The notes: generated by a model not told the origin, from the letters alone. A stretch of DNA of 16,082 nucleotides from Actinomycetota bacterium (GCA_013151655.1 JAADHX010000174.1:1-16082); one strand, 5' to 3'; numbered from the stretch's first letter, positions 1 to 7,606 are shown. Numbers and translations are program-made.

Positions 1-21
1 TTCTCCGCTTGCGATGATATC

Positions 22-71
22 CAACCAGTGTCTAGAAACGTCGTTATAACAACGATCCTCGACACTGGTTG
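22..71. repeat. Dyad-symmetric hairpin downstream of tRNA-Ser
   Basis: Perfect 11-bp inverted repeat, arms 22-32 and 61-71. Inside it are a second pair (41-45 with 51-55) and a perfect 8-bp palindrome, GTTATAAC at 43-50. It lies just 3' of the leftward tRNA-Ser gene, so it could end that transcript, but no T-run follows the stem on either strand. It could equally be a protein-binding or recombination site. The structure is certain; the function is inferred. Confidence 0.55.
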
Positions 72-88
72 AGAGAATTGGGGGAATT

Positions 89-178
89 TGGCGGAGAGAG
101 GGGGATTCGAACCCCCGGAGACCGTGAGGCCTCAACGGTTTTCAAGACCGACGCAATAGTCCGCTCTGCCATCTCTCC
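89..178 (-). tRNA. tRNA-Ser (anticodon UGA)
   Basis: On the minus strand the acceptor 5' strand GGAGAGA (178-172) pairs with TCTCTCC (99-93). The discriminator is G (92), as in serine tRNAs, and CCA is encoded (91-89). The T-arm is GGGGG-TTCGAAT-CCCCC. The anticodon loop CTTGAAA places anticodon TGA at 144-142, reading UCA and related serine codons. The long variable arm marks a class II tRNA. It is divergent from the TyrA-PheA fusion gene. tRNA-Ser beside a pheA-like gene recalls the pheA-serS-tRNA-Ser neighbourhood of mycobacteria, a remembered synteny not tested here. Confidence 0.96.
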
Positions 179-185
179 GTCAGTG

Positions 186-191
186 ATGGTA
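186..191 (-). promoter_or_regulatory. Candidate -10 element of tRNA-Ser
   Basis: TACCAT (minus strand) fits the actinobacterial TANNNT -10 and stands 7 nt before the mature tRNA 5' end at 178. The transcript would start almost at the mature end. No good TTGACA-like -35 is seen at the expected distance. Confidence 0.4.
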
Positions 192-258
192 GCGACGCCA
201 CGAGCGCTCTGAAAGCCAATTCGTCGCAATCTCGGCCAGGCGATGTCGGAGCGACAAC

Positions 259-264
259 TACTCT
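259..264 (+). promoter_or_regulatory. Candidate -10 of leaderless TyrA-PheA transcript
   Basis: TACTCT (259-264) is followed by 8 nt and the ATG at 273. This TANNNT-to-ATG spacing recurs at several genes in the window and places transcription start at or next to the ATG. It favours start 273 over the upstream in-frame ATG at 243. Confidence 0.5.
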
Positions 265-272
265 CTACCGCC

Positions 273-2576
273 ATGACACGTCCCCGCCATCTCGTGGTTG
301 TGGGCGCGGCCGCTGGCATGGGCCGGTGGCTGTGCCGCCACCTGTTCTCATCGATGCCGTGGGAGTCGGTCACGCTGGTCGACACCGAGCGTGCCGCCAG
401 CCTCCTGGCAGCCCAAGAGTGGGAGTTCGATGTCGAGCCCACACTTGGTTCGATTGATCACGTCGCGACCGAACTCGGTCGCCCCGGTACGGCCGTCTGT
501 TTCGCAGTTCCGCGCTCCGAAGTCGATGCTGTCGCCGCGGCAGTGTTCCCCAAACTTGGCCAAGATGCGATTGCATTCGACACGTCGTCGGCCAAAGTCG
601 AGTCACTTCAGGCGATGACGAATCGGGCCGACGGCCGCAGATTATTTGGCACCCACCCACTGTTCAGCTCACTGATCAGGACCCTCGACGGACAGACAGT
701 GGTGGTCACTCCTGCAACGGACCACCAGCCAGGCAACGCCGAGACGTACCAATGGTTCGCCGATGGGGTGACGGCCGCCGGCGGAATCGTAAAGCTGAGT
801 GACGCTGCATCGCACGACGCGGCAATGGCCTACGTCGAGACCCTGGCCCAGCAAACGTTGCTCGGGTTTGCCGATGCAGTGACAGGTTCGGGGCTCGACC
901 TCGAGACCGAACTCTGGACCAGCCGCACTCCGTTGTTTGAAACCCTCTTAGGCCTAGCCACCAACGTCCTAGCGGAGTCACAGCAGACCCATGTCGCATC
1001 ACGACAATCAGCCGCCGACGCCAGTCGTATCCGCGACGAACTGGTCGCGTCGATCGGAAGCGACCTAACCGACGACATCAACCAATATGTCGAGACCATC
1101 CGCGACCGCTTCTCTGGCTCGTTGTTCGACACCATCCAGGCGACCGCTGCCGCCGCTATTGCAGCAGCTCAAGCCAAAAAGGCCGACCTGGCCAGACACC
1201 TTCGGACAGGTGAATTGGTGGGCGTCATTCCGATCGAACGACCTGACACCCTTCGGGTTGGTCGCATTGTTGAAGTCAGCCCGACCGCGGTTGTTCTCGA
1301 AGAGACCATGCTTGGCCAAGCTGGTTCGGCCGCCATGATCACCGGCCGGGGGGCCCACAACGCGGGCCGCCTCGGTGTCAGCGGCAAGGCACGACAAACT
1401 ACATTCGCGCTTGGACGAATCGATGTCGCCGAGGGAGCCCATCTCTCAGAACGTCTCGACGATTGGCTCGCATACGTGAGACGAGACGTGCGATTCCTCG
1501 TCCCAGAATCGATCGCAGGGTCTGGGGTCTTGGCCGTTGTTTCTGAACAGCCGCTCGTTCGCAACTGCGCGGTTGTTTCTGAAGTAGTGCGCACGGGTCA
1601 AAGAGCAGTCGTGATACGCCTCGAAGTGCGCGCCGATAACGATGTCGACGAAATGGTCGAAACTCTCAGACAACGAATCAGCGTCGCCTATGCGTGGCCA
1701 GAAGGATTGTCGCTTCCTGTCGACGATGGCGAACCGCGCCACATCAGCTACCTAGGACCGGTTGGAACGTTCTCTGAGTCAGCGGCTCTGCACGCAATCG
1801 GACATCTTGGTTTCGACCGAACGAATGCAAAGGCAGTCGCGTCATTCGATGAGGTAATCGAGGCCGCAACCACTGGTGGTCTAGGAGTAGTACCGGTCGC
1901 CAGCTCTGCTTCTGGTCTGGTCGAACGGACAGCCGTGGCGCTTCTGGAAGCGCCCGCAAACATCACAGCTAGCGGAGTGGTGGACGTAGCGGTGCGATTC
2001 GACGCGTTCGTTCCAGATGGCATGACCCTCAACGACATGCGCGGCCGCCAGGTAGTCAGCCACCCCCAAGCCCTCGAACAGTGCACCCGATTCATCTCAA
2101 GGTGGAACCTCGAACCCATCGGTTGCCCATCGACGGCCGACGCGGTCCGTATCGCAGCTGCCGACGGCGACAAGGTAGCTATTGGCCGAGCCGAGCTGGC
2201 CGTTCCGTCCAACCTTCGCGTCGCCGAGCGCGAAATCGACGACATTGCCGGCGCCCTCACGCGCTTTCTCGTCATTGGTAGCGCCGGCGCTTTCGGCGAA
2301 CTTGTCGGCGGTTCGGACCCCACTCTTCGCTCAGTCTGGGTCGCAGCCGACCATAGCGACCTTGGCGCGGTGATCAACGCTACTGGACCCGCCTTCGACG
2401 AGATCATCACGTCGCCAACGGGGCGAGTACTTCTGGTTACCAGCCGCGACGTCGAGATCGATTCGACGCCAACGCTGCGCCACCTAGGTCGGATCCCCTG
2501 GACGCCGCGAACACCACTCGTGCGCCTTGGCGGTGTCCTCAGAGTCGATCATGGGGTTGGCAAGGCCAACGGATAG
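273..2576 (+). CDS. TyrA-like prephenate dehydrogenase / unknown domain / PheA-like prephenate dehydratase fusion
   Basis: 767 aa from ATG 273; an in-frame ATG at 243 would add ten residues. Three parts are visible. (1) Residues about 5-300 are TyrA-like: a Rossmann motif (VVVGAAAGMGR), GTHPLF with the expected catalytic His at 128, ETYQWF, and HDAAMAYVETL at 181. This is the enterobacterial TyrA pattern, so NAD(P)-dependent oxidation of prephenate towards tyrosine is expected. (2) Residues about 310-490 match no family I recognise. (3) Residues about 493-670 are dehydratase-like: YLGPVGTFSES, SHPQ at 596 and TRFLVIG at 663, which in PheA convert prephenate to phenylpyruvate. The usual Glu-Asn of the VPxEN motif reads Ala-Ser here (543-544), so dehydratase activity is uncertain. 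The last ~95 residues lack a clear ACT regulatory motif. The gene is leaderless by promoter position and converges on the ClC gene 10 nt away. Confidence 0.85.
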   Translation: MTRPRHLVVVGAAAGMGRWLCRHLFSSMPWESVTLVDTERAASLLAAQEWEFDVEPTLGSIDHVATELGRPGTAVCFAVPRSEVDAVAAAVFPKLGQDAIAFDTSSAKVESLQAMTNRADGRRLFGTHPLFSSLIRTLDGQTVVVTPATDHQPGNAETYQWFADGVTAAGGIVKLSDAASHDAAMAYVETLAQQTLLGFADAVTGSGLDLETELWTSRTPLFETLLGLATNVLAESQQTHVASRQSAADASRIRDELVASIGSDLTDDINQYVETIRDRFSGSLFDTIQATAAAAIAAAQAKKADLARHLRTGELVGVIPIERPDTLRVGRIVEVSPTAVVLEETMLGQAGSAAMITGRGAHNAGRLGVSGKARQTTFALGRIDVAEGAHLSERLDDWLAYVRRDVRFLVPESIAGSGVLAVVSEQPLVRNCAVVSEVVRTGQRAVVIRLEVRADNDVDEMVETLRQRISVAYAWPEGLSLPVDDGEPRHISYLGPVGTFSESAALHAIGHLGFDRTNAKAVASFDEVIEAATTGGLGVVPVASSASGLVERTAVALLEAPANITASGVVDVAVRFDAFVPDGMTLNDMRGRQVVSHPQALEQCTRFISRWNLEPIGCPSTADAVRIAAADGDKVAIGRAELAVPSNLRVAEREIDDIAGALTRFLVIGSAGAFGELVGGSDPTLRSVWVAADHSDLGAVINATGPAFDEIITSPTGRVLLVTSRDVEIDSTPTLRHLGRIPWTPRTPLVRLGGVLRVDHGVGKANG

Positions 2577-2586
2577 GCCACATCGA

Positions 2587-4257
2587 TCAACCCTGGCTCG
2601 TCTCCTCGAGAATCTCATCGAGCCTGACGATGTCATCCGAGACAACAACCCCTACGAAGTTCCCGTTGCCGTCGGTAACCGGAATCTGGTCGAGGTCCTG
2701 ATTCTCCATCACCTCAGTTGCTTCGCGAAGCGTCATCGAAAGACGCGCCGGCCGGATCGGCTTCATGACTTGCGACACTGGCACGTCGCCCCAAGTGTCA
2801 CGATCGTATTCAGACGCGTCGTGCACCTGACATACACCTAGATAACGACCCTCGTCGACAACGACACCTATGAGTTCCTTACGTCGCAAGGCGTGGTTCC
2901 AGACGAAGTCGTTCAACGACATGTCTGGGCTGACCGTCTTCACTTCAGTGCGCAACACCGACGTCACGGGTAGGCGGAAACGTCGCTCAAGGTGACCAGA
3001 GCGAGTAATTCGTTGGTAGGCCGAAACCGAAGCACCTCCAACCACCACCTGCGACACCGCCACCGCTATTAGGGCAGGAACCACGAACTCGGTCGCTCCG
3101 GTCGACTCAGCGACGAACATGACCGAGGTGAGAGGCGTTCGGTAGCCAGCGCCTAGGAAAGCGGCCAGACCAATGAAGGGGAACAGGCTGAGGGCGCTCT
3201 CGTCGGCAACTAGCTCGCCAACGATGCGGCCAGAGATCAGGCCGAAGATGGCCAACGGTATGAACACCCCACCAACGCCGCCCGCGCCGATGGTCACGGT
3301 TGTGGCAACCATACGAATACCAAGCAACAAGGCTAAGAAGCCGATCCCGTGGCCGGGTTCGAGGACCCACTCGAGAATGTTCTGTCCAGAAGAGGGCCCC
3401 ATCGACAGCGGCCGGCCGTCGTACAGCCAATCGGTCAACAGAACGAGACCGCCAAGAATCACGGCTCCGCCGATGGCCCTTTGCCACCACGCAACTTCGG
3501 CAGATACCCGCTTGGCTCCCATGAGCAGCCGAGAAAAGACCAGCGCTCCCGCGCCCGCGAAGACACCGACCAGAGCGGCACCCCAAAGCTCGGTGCGATT
3601 GAACTGAAGGATCTCCTCACCGCCGGCGCCTCTAAGGATCTCCGAAGCCGAGAAGATCGTGCCGGTTCCGAAGAAGCTGACGAAAGTTACGTAACTCGCG
3701 GCCGAAGCAATCAGCGCCGGCAAGAGTGCCCGCCTAGCTACATCGCCCTGGTACGGCGACTCGAGCGCGAACAGCACCCCAGTTGCCGGTGCCTTAAAGA
3801 TGGCCGCAACCCCAGCAGCGGCGCCAGCAACCATCAGGGCCTTGTTGTCTTTGTCACGAAACAACCAACGCATCCGATGCTGGATCGAAGCACCGATGGT
3901 GGCGCCGGCGTAGATGGCCGGGCCTTCTAGGCCGACTGCACCGCCTCCGCCGACAGTAGCGGCACCCGCTGGGAGTCGAACGGCGAGATCACGCAGCCGA
4001 AGCCGGGGACGCCGATCGTGATAACCGGCGATGTACTCCTCAGACGTTGCCGGGGACATTCCTTTACCAGCCCACCGAAGGAACATGACGGCGATGAGCA
4101 CGCCAAGCCCAGGCGTGAGGGTCCTGATCCACAGCGGGGCTTCAAGCACATCGTGAAGCAGCAGGTCGACAGCCACGAACTCGACAACCGCGACCAGCAA
4201 GCCAGTAGCGACTCCGACCGCGGCGTACGCGGCGAAACGAATGATCCGATTGCGCAT
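2587..4257 (-). CDS. ClC-family chloride channel/transporter with C-terminal CBS domains (atypical filter)
   Basis: 556 aa polytopic membrane protein. ClC hallmarks: GGGGAVGLEGPA at 103-114, which keeps the gating Glu (111) of the family GREGP motif but has Leu in place of Arg; KAPATGVLFALES at 155-167; and GGVFIP at 329-334 (GxFxP). Residues about 430-550 form two CBS domains, which bind nucleotides in many ClCs. It would move Cl- or another anion across the membrane. Aligned by eye to E. coli ClC, the first filter motif GSGIP is replaced by SPATS (68-72), the proton-path Glu203 position is Ser167, and the Tyr445 position appears to be Val411. Ion choice and coupling to protons are therefore open. 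The ATG at 4257 has AGGG about 6 nt upstream. It is divergent from the MBL hydrolase gene. Confidence 0.88.
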   Translation of the reverse strand: MRNRIIRFAAYAAVGVATGLLVAVVEFVAVDLLLHDVLEAPLWIRTLTPGLGVLIAVMFLRWAGKGMSPATSEEYIAGYHDRRPRLRLRDLAVRLPAGAATVGGGGAVGLEGPAIYAGATIGASIQHRMRWLFRDKDNKALMVAGAAAGVAAIFKAPATGVLFALESPYQGDVARRALLPALIASAASYVTFVSFFGTGTIFSASEILRGAGGEEILQFNRTELWGAALVGVFAGAGALVFSRLLMGAKRVSAEVAWWQRAIGGAVILGGLVLLTDWLYDGRPLSMGPSSGQNILEWVLEPGHGIGFLALLLGIRMVATTVTIGAGGVGGVFIPLAIFGLISGRIVGELVADESALSLFPFIGLAAFLGAGYRTPLTSVMFVAESTGATEFVVPALIAVAVSQVVVGGASVSAYQRITRSGHLERRFRLPVTSVLRTEVKTVSPDMSLNDFVWNHALRRKELIGVVVDEGRYLGVCQVHDASEYDRDTWGDVPVSQVMKPIRPARLSMTLREATEVMENQDLDQIPVTDGNGNFVGVVVSDDIVRLDEILEETSQG

Positions 4258-4340
4258 ATCCAGCCCTACTCGGCGCTCGCCGGAAACGCATTAGGGCAAA
4301 CTCGTCGACGGCGCATCCATACAGTGTGGCTGGTTCGTCG

Positions 4341-4346
4341 TACGAT
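4341..4346 (+). promoter_or_regulatory. Candidate -10 of MBL-rhodanese operon
   Basis: TACGAT at 4341-4346 lies 8 nt before ATG 4355, the same arrangement as at other genes here, suggesting a leaderless or nearly leaderless mRNA. The GGGGA just before the ATG is too close to serve as a typical ribosome binding site. Confidence 0.45.
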
Positions 4347-4354
4347 CGGGGACC

Positions 4355-5074
4355 ATGGACAACGACCGCTTCTACTTCAAACAGCTGCTGGCCGGACAAG
4401 ACTTCGCCGTGAGCGACCAATTAGCCAAACAGATGGTCAACTTCGTGTACCTGATCGGGGATCGCTCAACCGGAGAAGCAGTCGTTGTCGACCCTGCCTA
4501 CGGTGTCAGCGACCTAATCGACATACTCGCCGAAGACGACATGAAGCTGACCGGCGTGCTGGCGACGCATTACCACCCAGACCATGTCGGAGGCTCAATG
4601 ATGGGCCACGACATCGAAGGAGTGAACGAGTTACTCGAGCTCCAGGGTGTGAAGGTCCATGTTCAACGAGAAGAAGCAGAATGGGTCAAACGAGTCACTC
4701 ACGTTTCGGACTCCGACCTTGCGCTTCACGACAGCGGCGACATTGTGCAGGTCGGGAAGATCGGAATCGAGTTGATCCACACCCCCGGACACACTCCAGG
4801 TAGCCAGTGTTTCCTCGTGAACGGCAATCTCATCGCCGGCGACACCCTGTTCCTCGATGGTTGTGGCCGTACCGATCTTCCCGGTTCAGACGCAGCTGAG
4901 ATGTATCGCTCGCTTCACGATCGTTTGGCGAAGGTTCCAGGTGACACGGTTCTTTTCCCTGGGCACCGCTACTCGGTCGACAGCTCGGCTTCGATGGAGA
5001 CAACGCGCGCAACTAACTTCGTGTTCCGCCCCAAGAACGAACAACAGTGGATGACGATGTTCGGCGCCAATTGA
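4355..5074 (+). CDS. Metallo-beta-lactamase-fold hydrolase (glyoxalase II / persulfide dioxygenase-like)
   Basis: 239 aa cytosolic protein. The metal-site motifs are in order: THYHPDH (71-77), GHTPGS (145-150), GDTLF (162-166) and FPGHRY (201-206), a complete site for one or two metal ions. GCGRTDLPG (169-177) resembles the corresponding block of ETHE1-type persulfide dioxygenases and glyoxalase II-like hydrolases. The next gene, coupled by a one-base stop/start overlap, is a sulfurtransferase. That favours a role in sulfane-sulfur or persulfide handling, for example oxidising glutathione- or mycothiol-type persulfides. The substrate is inferred from context; a generic thioesterase role such as hydroxyacylglutathione hydrolase is the alternative. 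Confidence 0.85.
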   Translation: MDNDRFYFKQLLAGQDFAVSDQLAKQMVNFVYLIGDRSTGEAVVVDPAYGVSDLIDILAEDDMKLTGVLATHYHPDHVGGSMMGHDIEGVNELLELQGVKVHVQREEAEWVKRVTHVSDSDLALHDSGDIVQVGKIGIELIHTPGHTPGSQCFLVNGNLIAGDTLFLDGCGRTDLPGSDAAEMYRSLHDRLAKVPGDTVLFPGHRYSVDSSASMETTRATNFVFRPKNEQQWMTMFGAN

Positions 5075-5907
5075 TGAACTCGGTGCCGCCGATCGCAACC
5101 CTTGCCGAACTCGACGGTCCAATCGCGGACCGCGACGTTGTGTGGTGCGACGTGCGTTGGTACCTCGATGGTCGCGATGCCAAAGCCGCTTACGCCGCCG
5201 GGCACCTGCCTGGTGCAGTGTACGTCGATATGGATACCGATCTTGCCGCACCTCCATCGCCACGACATGGCCGGCATCCCTTGCCGGAGCCAGAGGCGTT
5301 CGCCACGTCGCTAGGCAACCTCGGGATTGATGAAGATGCTCTCGTCATCGCGTATGACGACAACGGTGGGTTTCAGGCCTGCCGATTAGTTTGGATGCTG
5401 CGAGCGATCGGCTGCGATGCGGTCGTGCTCGATGGCGGAATCCAAACCTGGACCGGTGCTCTGGAGCAGGCAACTCCTGCTCGTTCTGTCGTAGTTCGAT
5501 CGGCTCGACCATGGCCGACGGATCGGTTGGCTGATATCGAACAAACCGCCAGTGCCGCGCTCGATGCCGAGTCCGTAGTTATCGATGCCCGCTCCGCCGA
5601 ACGGTTCCGCGGCGAAACCGAACCCATCGATCCGGTAGCCGGACACATCCCCGGAGCGGTCAACGCGCCACTCGCCGGCAATCTTGTCGATGGCCTGTTC
5701 GCCTCGCCCGCAGCGCTGCGAACTCGATTCGTTGCCCTTGGAATCGGACACAGCGACGAAGTCATCGCCTATTGCGGGTCTGGCGTCACCGCGTGTCACA
5801 ACATTTTGGCGATCGAACGAGCCGGGTTAGGCGTCGCCAAGCTATTCCCAGGCTCGTGGTCGCAGTGGAGCAGTGACCCAAGGCGGCCAGTAGCAACCGG
5901 CGAATGA
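5074..5907 (+). CDS. 3-mercaptopyruvate/thiosulfate sulfurtransferase (tandem rhodanese)
   Basis: 277 aa from ATG 5074, which shares one base with the upstream stop (TGATG), indicating translational coupling. An in-frame ATG at 5047 inside the upstream gene is less likely. Two rhodanese domains are seen: an N-terminal catalytically silent one (CDVRWYLDGRDAKAAYAAGHLPGAVYVD, about residues 25-54) and a C-terminal one (DARSAERFRGE, then VAGHIPGAVNAP). The active loop CGSGVTA begins at Cys234. CG[S/T]GVTA is typical of SseA-type 3-mercaptopyruvate sulfurtransferases, whereas classical thiosulfate enzymes have basic loop residues. It would carry sulfur on Cys234 and pass it to a thiol or to cyanide. 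Pairing with the MBL hydrolase suggests a short sulfur-oxidation or detoxification route. It converges on the MscS-like gene 13 nt away. Confidence 0.9.
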   Translation: MNSVPPIATLAELDGPIADRDVVWCDVRWYLDGRDAKAAYAAGHLPGAVYVDMDTDLAAPPSPRHGRHPLPEPEAFATSLGNLGIDEDALVIAYDDNGGFQACRLVWMLRAIGCDAVVLDGGIQTWTGALEQATPARSVVVRSARPWPTDRLADIEQTASAALDAESVVIDARSAERFRGETEPIDPVAGHIPGAVNAPLAGNLVDGLFASPAALRTRFVALGIGHSDEVIAYCGSGVTACHNILAIERAGLGVAKLFPGSWSQWSSDPRRPVATGE

Positions 5908-5920
5908 CCTAGCGGGCCTT

Positions 5921-6658
5921 TCAGCCGTCAGAATCGACGCCGTCGGCAGCCCGCTGGATTTGTATTGACTCCGCCATGAGGTGAGTGTTTGGCACCAGAT
6001 GGTGCACTCCGCCCGACGCCTCAACTTCGACCGCCGTGCTGTGCAGGGCGACAACGCGACCAGAAATCGGACCGATGGTAACAACATCGTTCTCGTTGAG
6101 AATCCCCCGCAGCGCTCGGGCGGCGGCAACTTCGCCAGAGATCGTGCGACCGCCGAGCCCCACCAACAACGCTCCAGCCAGGCCAACACTGAACAGAGCT
6201 GCCGCGGCAGCCAAGTTAATGATGGTGGTATCGACGCCGATCTGGCCTGCAGCCAAGATAACTGTGGCCGCCAAAATCACCCCTCGCACTACCACTGGCA
6301 CGTACTTCTGAGCGCCAGCGTTGGCTCGAGCAAGGGCAGACGAAACCGCCCCCGCAGCCAAAGACGCCGCCGAGTTGCCAACTATGAACACGATCAGTCC
6401 GGCTAGCAGTCGAGGTAAGAAGTCGACTGCATCCTGAGGTAGCTGATCGAGCGAACTGGGGTTAACGATTCCGAGGGCTGTCACCAACCCAACAACCACC
6501 CCTATCCAGAAGGCTAGATTCGCAATCGGCTCCGACACCTTCTTGAGAATTGCCGGTCGATAGTCCGCTGACAGCAACCTGCGGACGAGAACCGCAATCA
6601 GCGCTCCGACAACGAAGCCGCCGCCGACGGCGATAGCCGCACCTATCCATTCGTTCAT
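5921..6658 (-). CDS. Short MscS-family mechanosensitive channel-like protein
   Basis: 245 aa membrane protein with about five hydrophobic segments (roughly 5-27, 45-67, 82-108, 118-140 and 147-170). After these come a Gly/Ala-rich pore-type helix (ALLVGLGGRTISGEVAAARAL, 163-183) and a compact beta domain (188-232: ENDVVTIGPISGRVVALHSTAVEV, then HLVPNTHL). GxVxxLxxxxTxV and the VPN turn are hallmarks of the MscS beta domain. The protein stops soon after, so the large C-terminal cage of E. coli MscS is missing. It probably releases solutes on hypo-osmotic shock or carries small ions. ATG 6658 has AGAGGA about 9 nt upstream. It is the last gene of the ECF sigma/anti-sigma operon, which suggests stress-controlled expression. 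Confidence 0.82.
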   Translation of the reverse strand: MNEWIGAAIAVGGGFVVGALIAVLVRRLLSADYRPAILKKVSEPIANLAFWIGVVVGLVTALGIVNPSSLDQLPQDAVDFLPRLLAGLIVFIVGNSAASLAAGAVSSALARANAGAQKYVPVVVRGVILAATVILAAGQIGVDTTIINLAAAAALFSVGLAGALLVGLGGRTISGEVAAARALRGILNENDVVTIGPISGRVVALHSTAVEVEASGGVHHLVPNTHLMAESIQIQRAADGVDSDG

Positions 6659-6686
6659 CGATGTTGTCCTCTGCTTTGAGTCGGCG

Positions 6687-6995
6687 CTAGGTAGTCGCGT
6701 CTGGTGGGTCGAATAGGATCTTCGCAGTTTGGGCCGCGGAACCGAACATCGACATCAGCAGTTCTCGGTTGCGCATCGCCGCAGCCAGACGCACCGCCAT
6801 GCGATCTTCTAACCCTGGCGTTGGTTCGAGCACCATCGACAGCGCCGAATCGAATGGAGCGTCATCACCGGCGATTCTCTCCAACTCGTCGGCACACCGG
6901 GTGCACTGCTCCACATGGGTTTCAAGGCCCTCATCAACATCGCCGGTATCGAGCCAGCCGGCGAGGCGCTTATGGCTGGGGTGACGCAAGCTCAT
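6687..6995 (-). CDS. Zinc-binding (ZAS-type) anti-sigma factor
   Basis: 102 aa from ATG 6995, which overlaps the sigma-factor stop as ATGA; an in-frame ATG at 7004 is possible but less likely. It has the anti-sigma HxxxCxxC motif, HVEQCTRC (His27, Cys31, Cys34), a Zn-binding element of the RsrA/ChrR-type anti-sigma domain. There is no transmembrane segment, so it acts in the cytosol. The C-terminal half is helical with no enzyme motif. It should bind and hold the co-encoded ECF sigma factor until a signal, often thiol oxidation in this family, releases it. The signal itself cannot be read from the sequence. Confidence 0.82.
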   Translation of the reverse strand: MSLRHPSHKRLAGWLDTGDVDEGLETHVEQCTRCADELERIAGDDAPFDSALSMVLEPTPGLEDRMAVRLAAAMRNRELLMSMFGSAAQTAKILFDPPDATT

Positions 6996-7606
6996 GGCTT
7001 CCACTCCCCCAGTGCGCTGGCGAGGGTGCGCCGCGCCCTCAAGAGACGGGTCTTCACGGTCGGCAGCCCAACGTCGAGGGCCGCCGCGATTTCGTCATAG
7101 CTGAGATGTTCTAGCTCGCGCATTACAACGATGCTTCGCGAGAGCTCGTCGAGTTGGTCGAGAGCCCGCTCGAAGTCGCGTAGCGCGGCCCGACCCTGCA
7201 CTTTCGATTCGACCGTGGTTGCAACCGGCCGTTCTGGGAGTTCAGCCGGGTCATGGAGAATGTCGCGTCGACGCCTGAGGGTGCTTATGGCCGTGTTGTG
7301 CGCTATTCGTAACACCCAACTCTTCACAGAAGACTCGCCCCTGAACGTCGGCAGTGCCTGCCACGCCTTGATGAGAGTGTCTTGGGTGACGTCTTCGGCC
7401 AAGGCCGAATCTCGAACTATCGACAGAGCCACACGATAGATCGCGGCCGAGTGCTCGTTCACCAACGCCTGAAGGTCGGCAGCTTCGTCGCGTTCGTCGG
7501 CGCTCGGTGTCGGTGGTGGGGCGGATGTAGTCACAATCTTGGGGTTCGACCCGACGAGCTGATGCGCACGTCGCCCAAGAGCAACGGGTAGCAAGAGGGC
7601 CTGCAT
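6992..7606 (-). CDS. ECF-type RNA polymerase sigma factor
   Basis: 204 aa from ATG 7606. A GTG at 7534 would give 180 aa, nearer the usual ECF length and removing a basic, Pro-rich extension, so the start is unsettled. Region 2: AIYRVALSIVRDSALAEDVTQDTLIKAWQALPTFRGESSVKSWVLRIAHNTAISTLRRRR (55-114), with the typical core-binding and -10-recognition helices. Region 4: LDELSRSIVVMRELEHLSYDEIAAALDVGLPTVKTRLLRAR (152-192), with the -35-binding helix-turn-helix. It heads an operon with its anti-sigma factor and an MscS-like channel. A 9-bp inverted repeat lies in the upstream region shared with a divergent membrane gene. Likely role: transcription of an envelope or osmotic stress regulon, inferred from the neighbours. 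Confidence 0.93.
   Translation of the reverse strand: MQALLLPVALGRRAHQLVGSNPKIVTTSAPPPTPSADERDEAADLQALVNEHSAAIYRVALSIVRDSALAEDVTQDTLIKAWQALPTFRGESSVKSWVLRIAHNTAISTLRRRRDILHDPAELPERPVATTVESKVQGRAALRDFERALDQLDELSRSIVVMRELEHLSYDEIAAALDVGLPTVKTRLLRARRTLASALGEWKP

Noticed and set aside
1748..2410. 220-codon leftward frame opposite the dehydratase half
   Set aside because: Ser/Arg/Thr-rich with no recognisable domain; the opposite strand holds conserved PheA motifs.
4018..4803. Long rightward open frame (261 codons) antisense to the ClC gene and running into the MBL gene
   Set aside because: Arg/Pro/His-rich product with no motif; it overlaps two well-supported genes and is typical of a GC-rich antisense frame.
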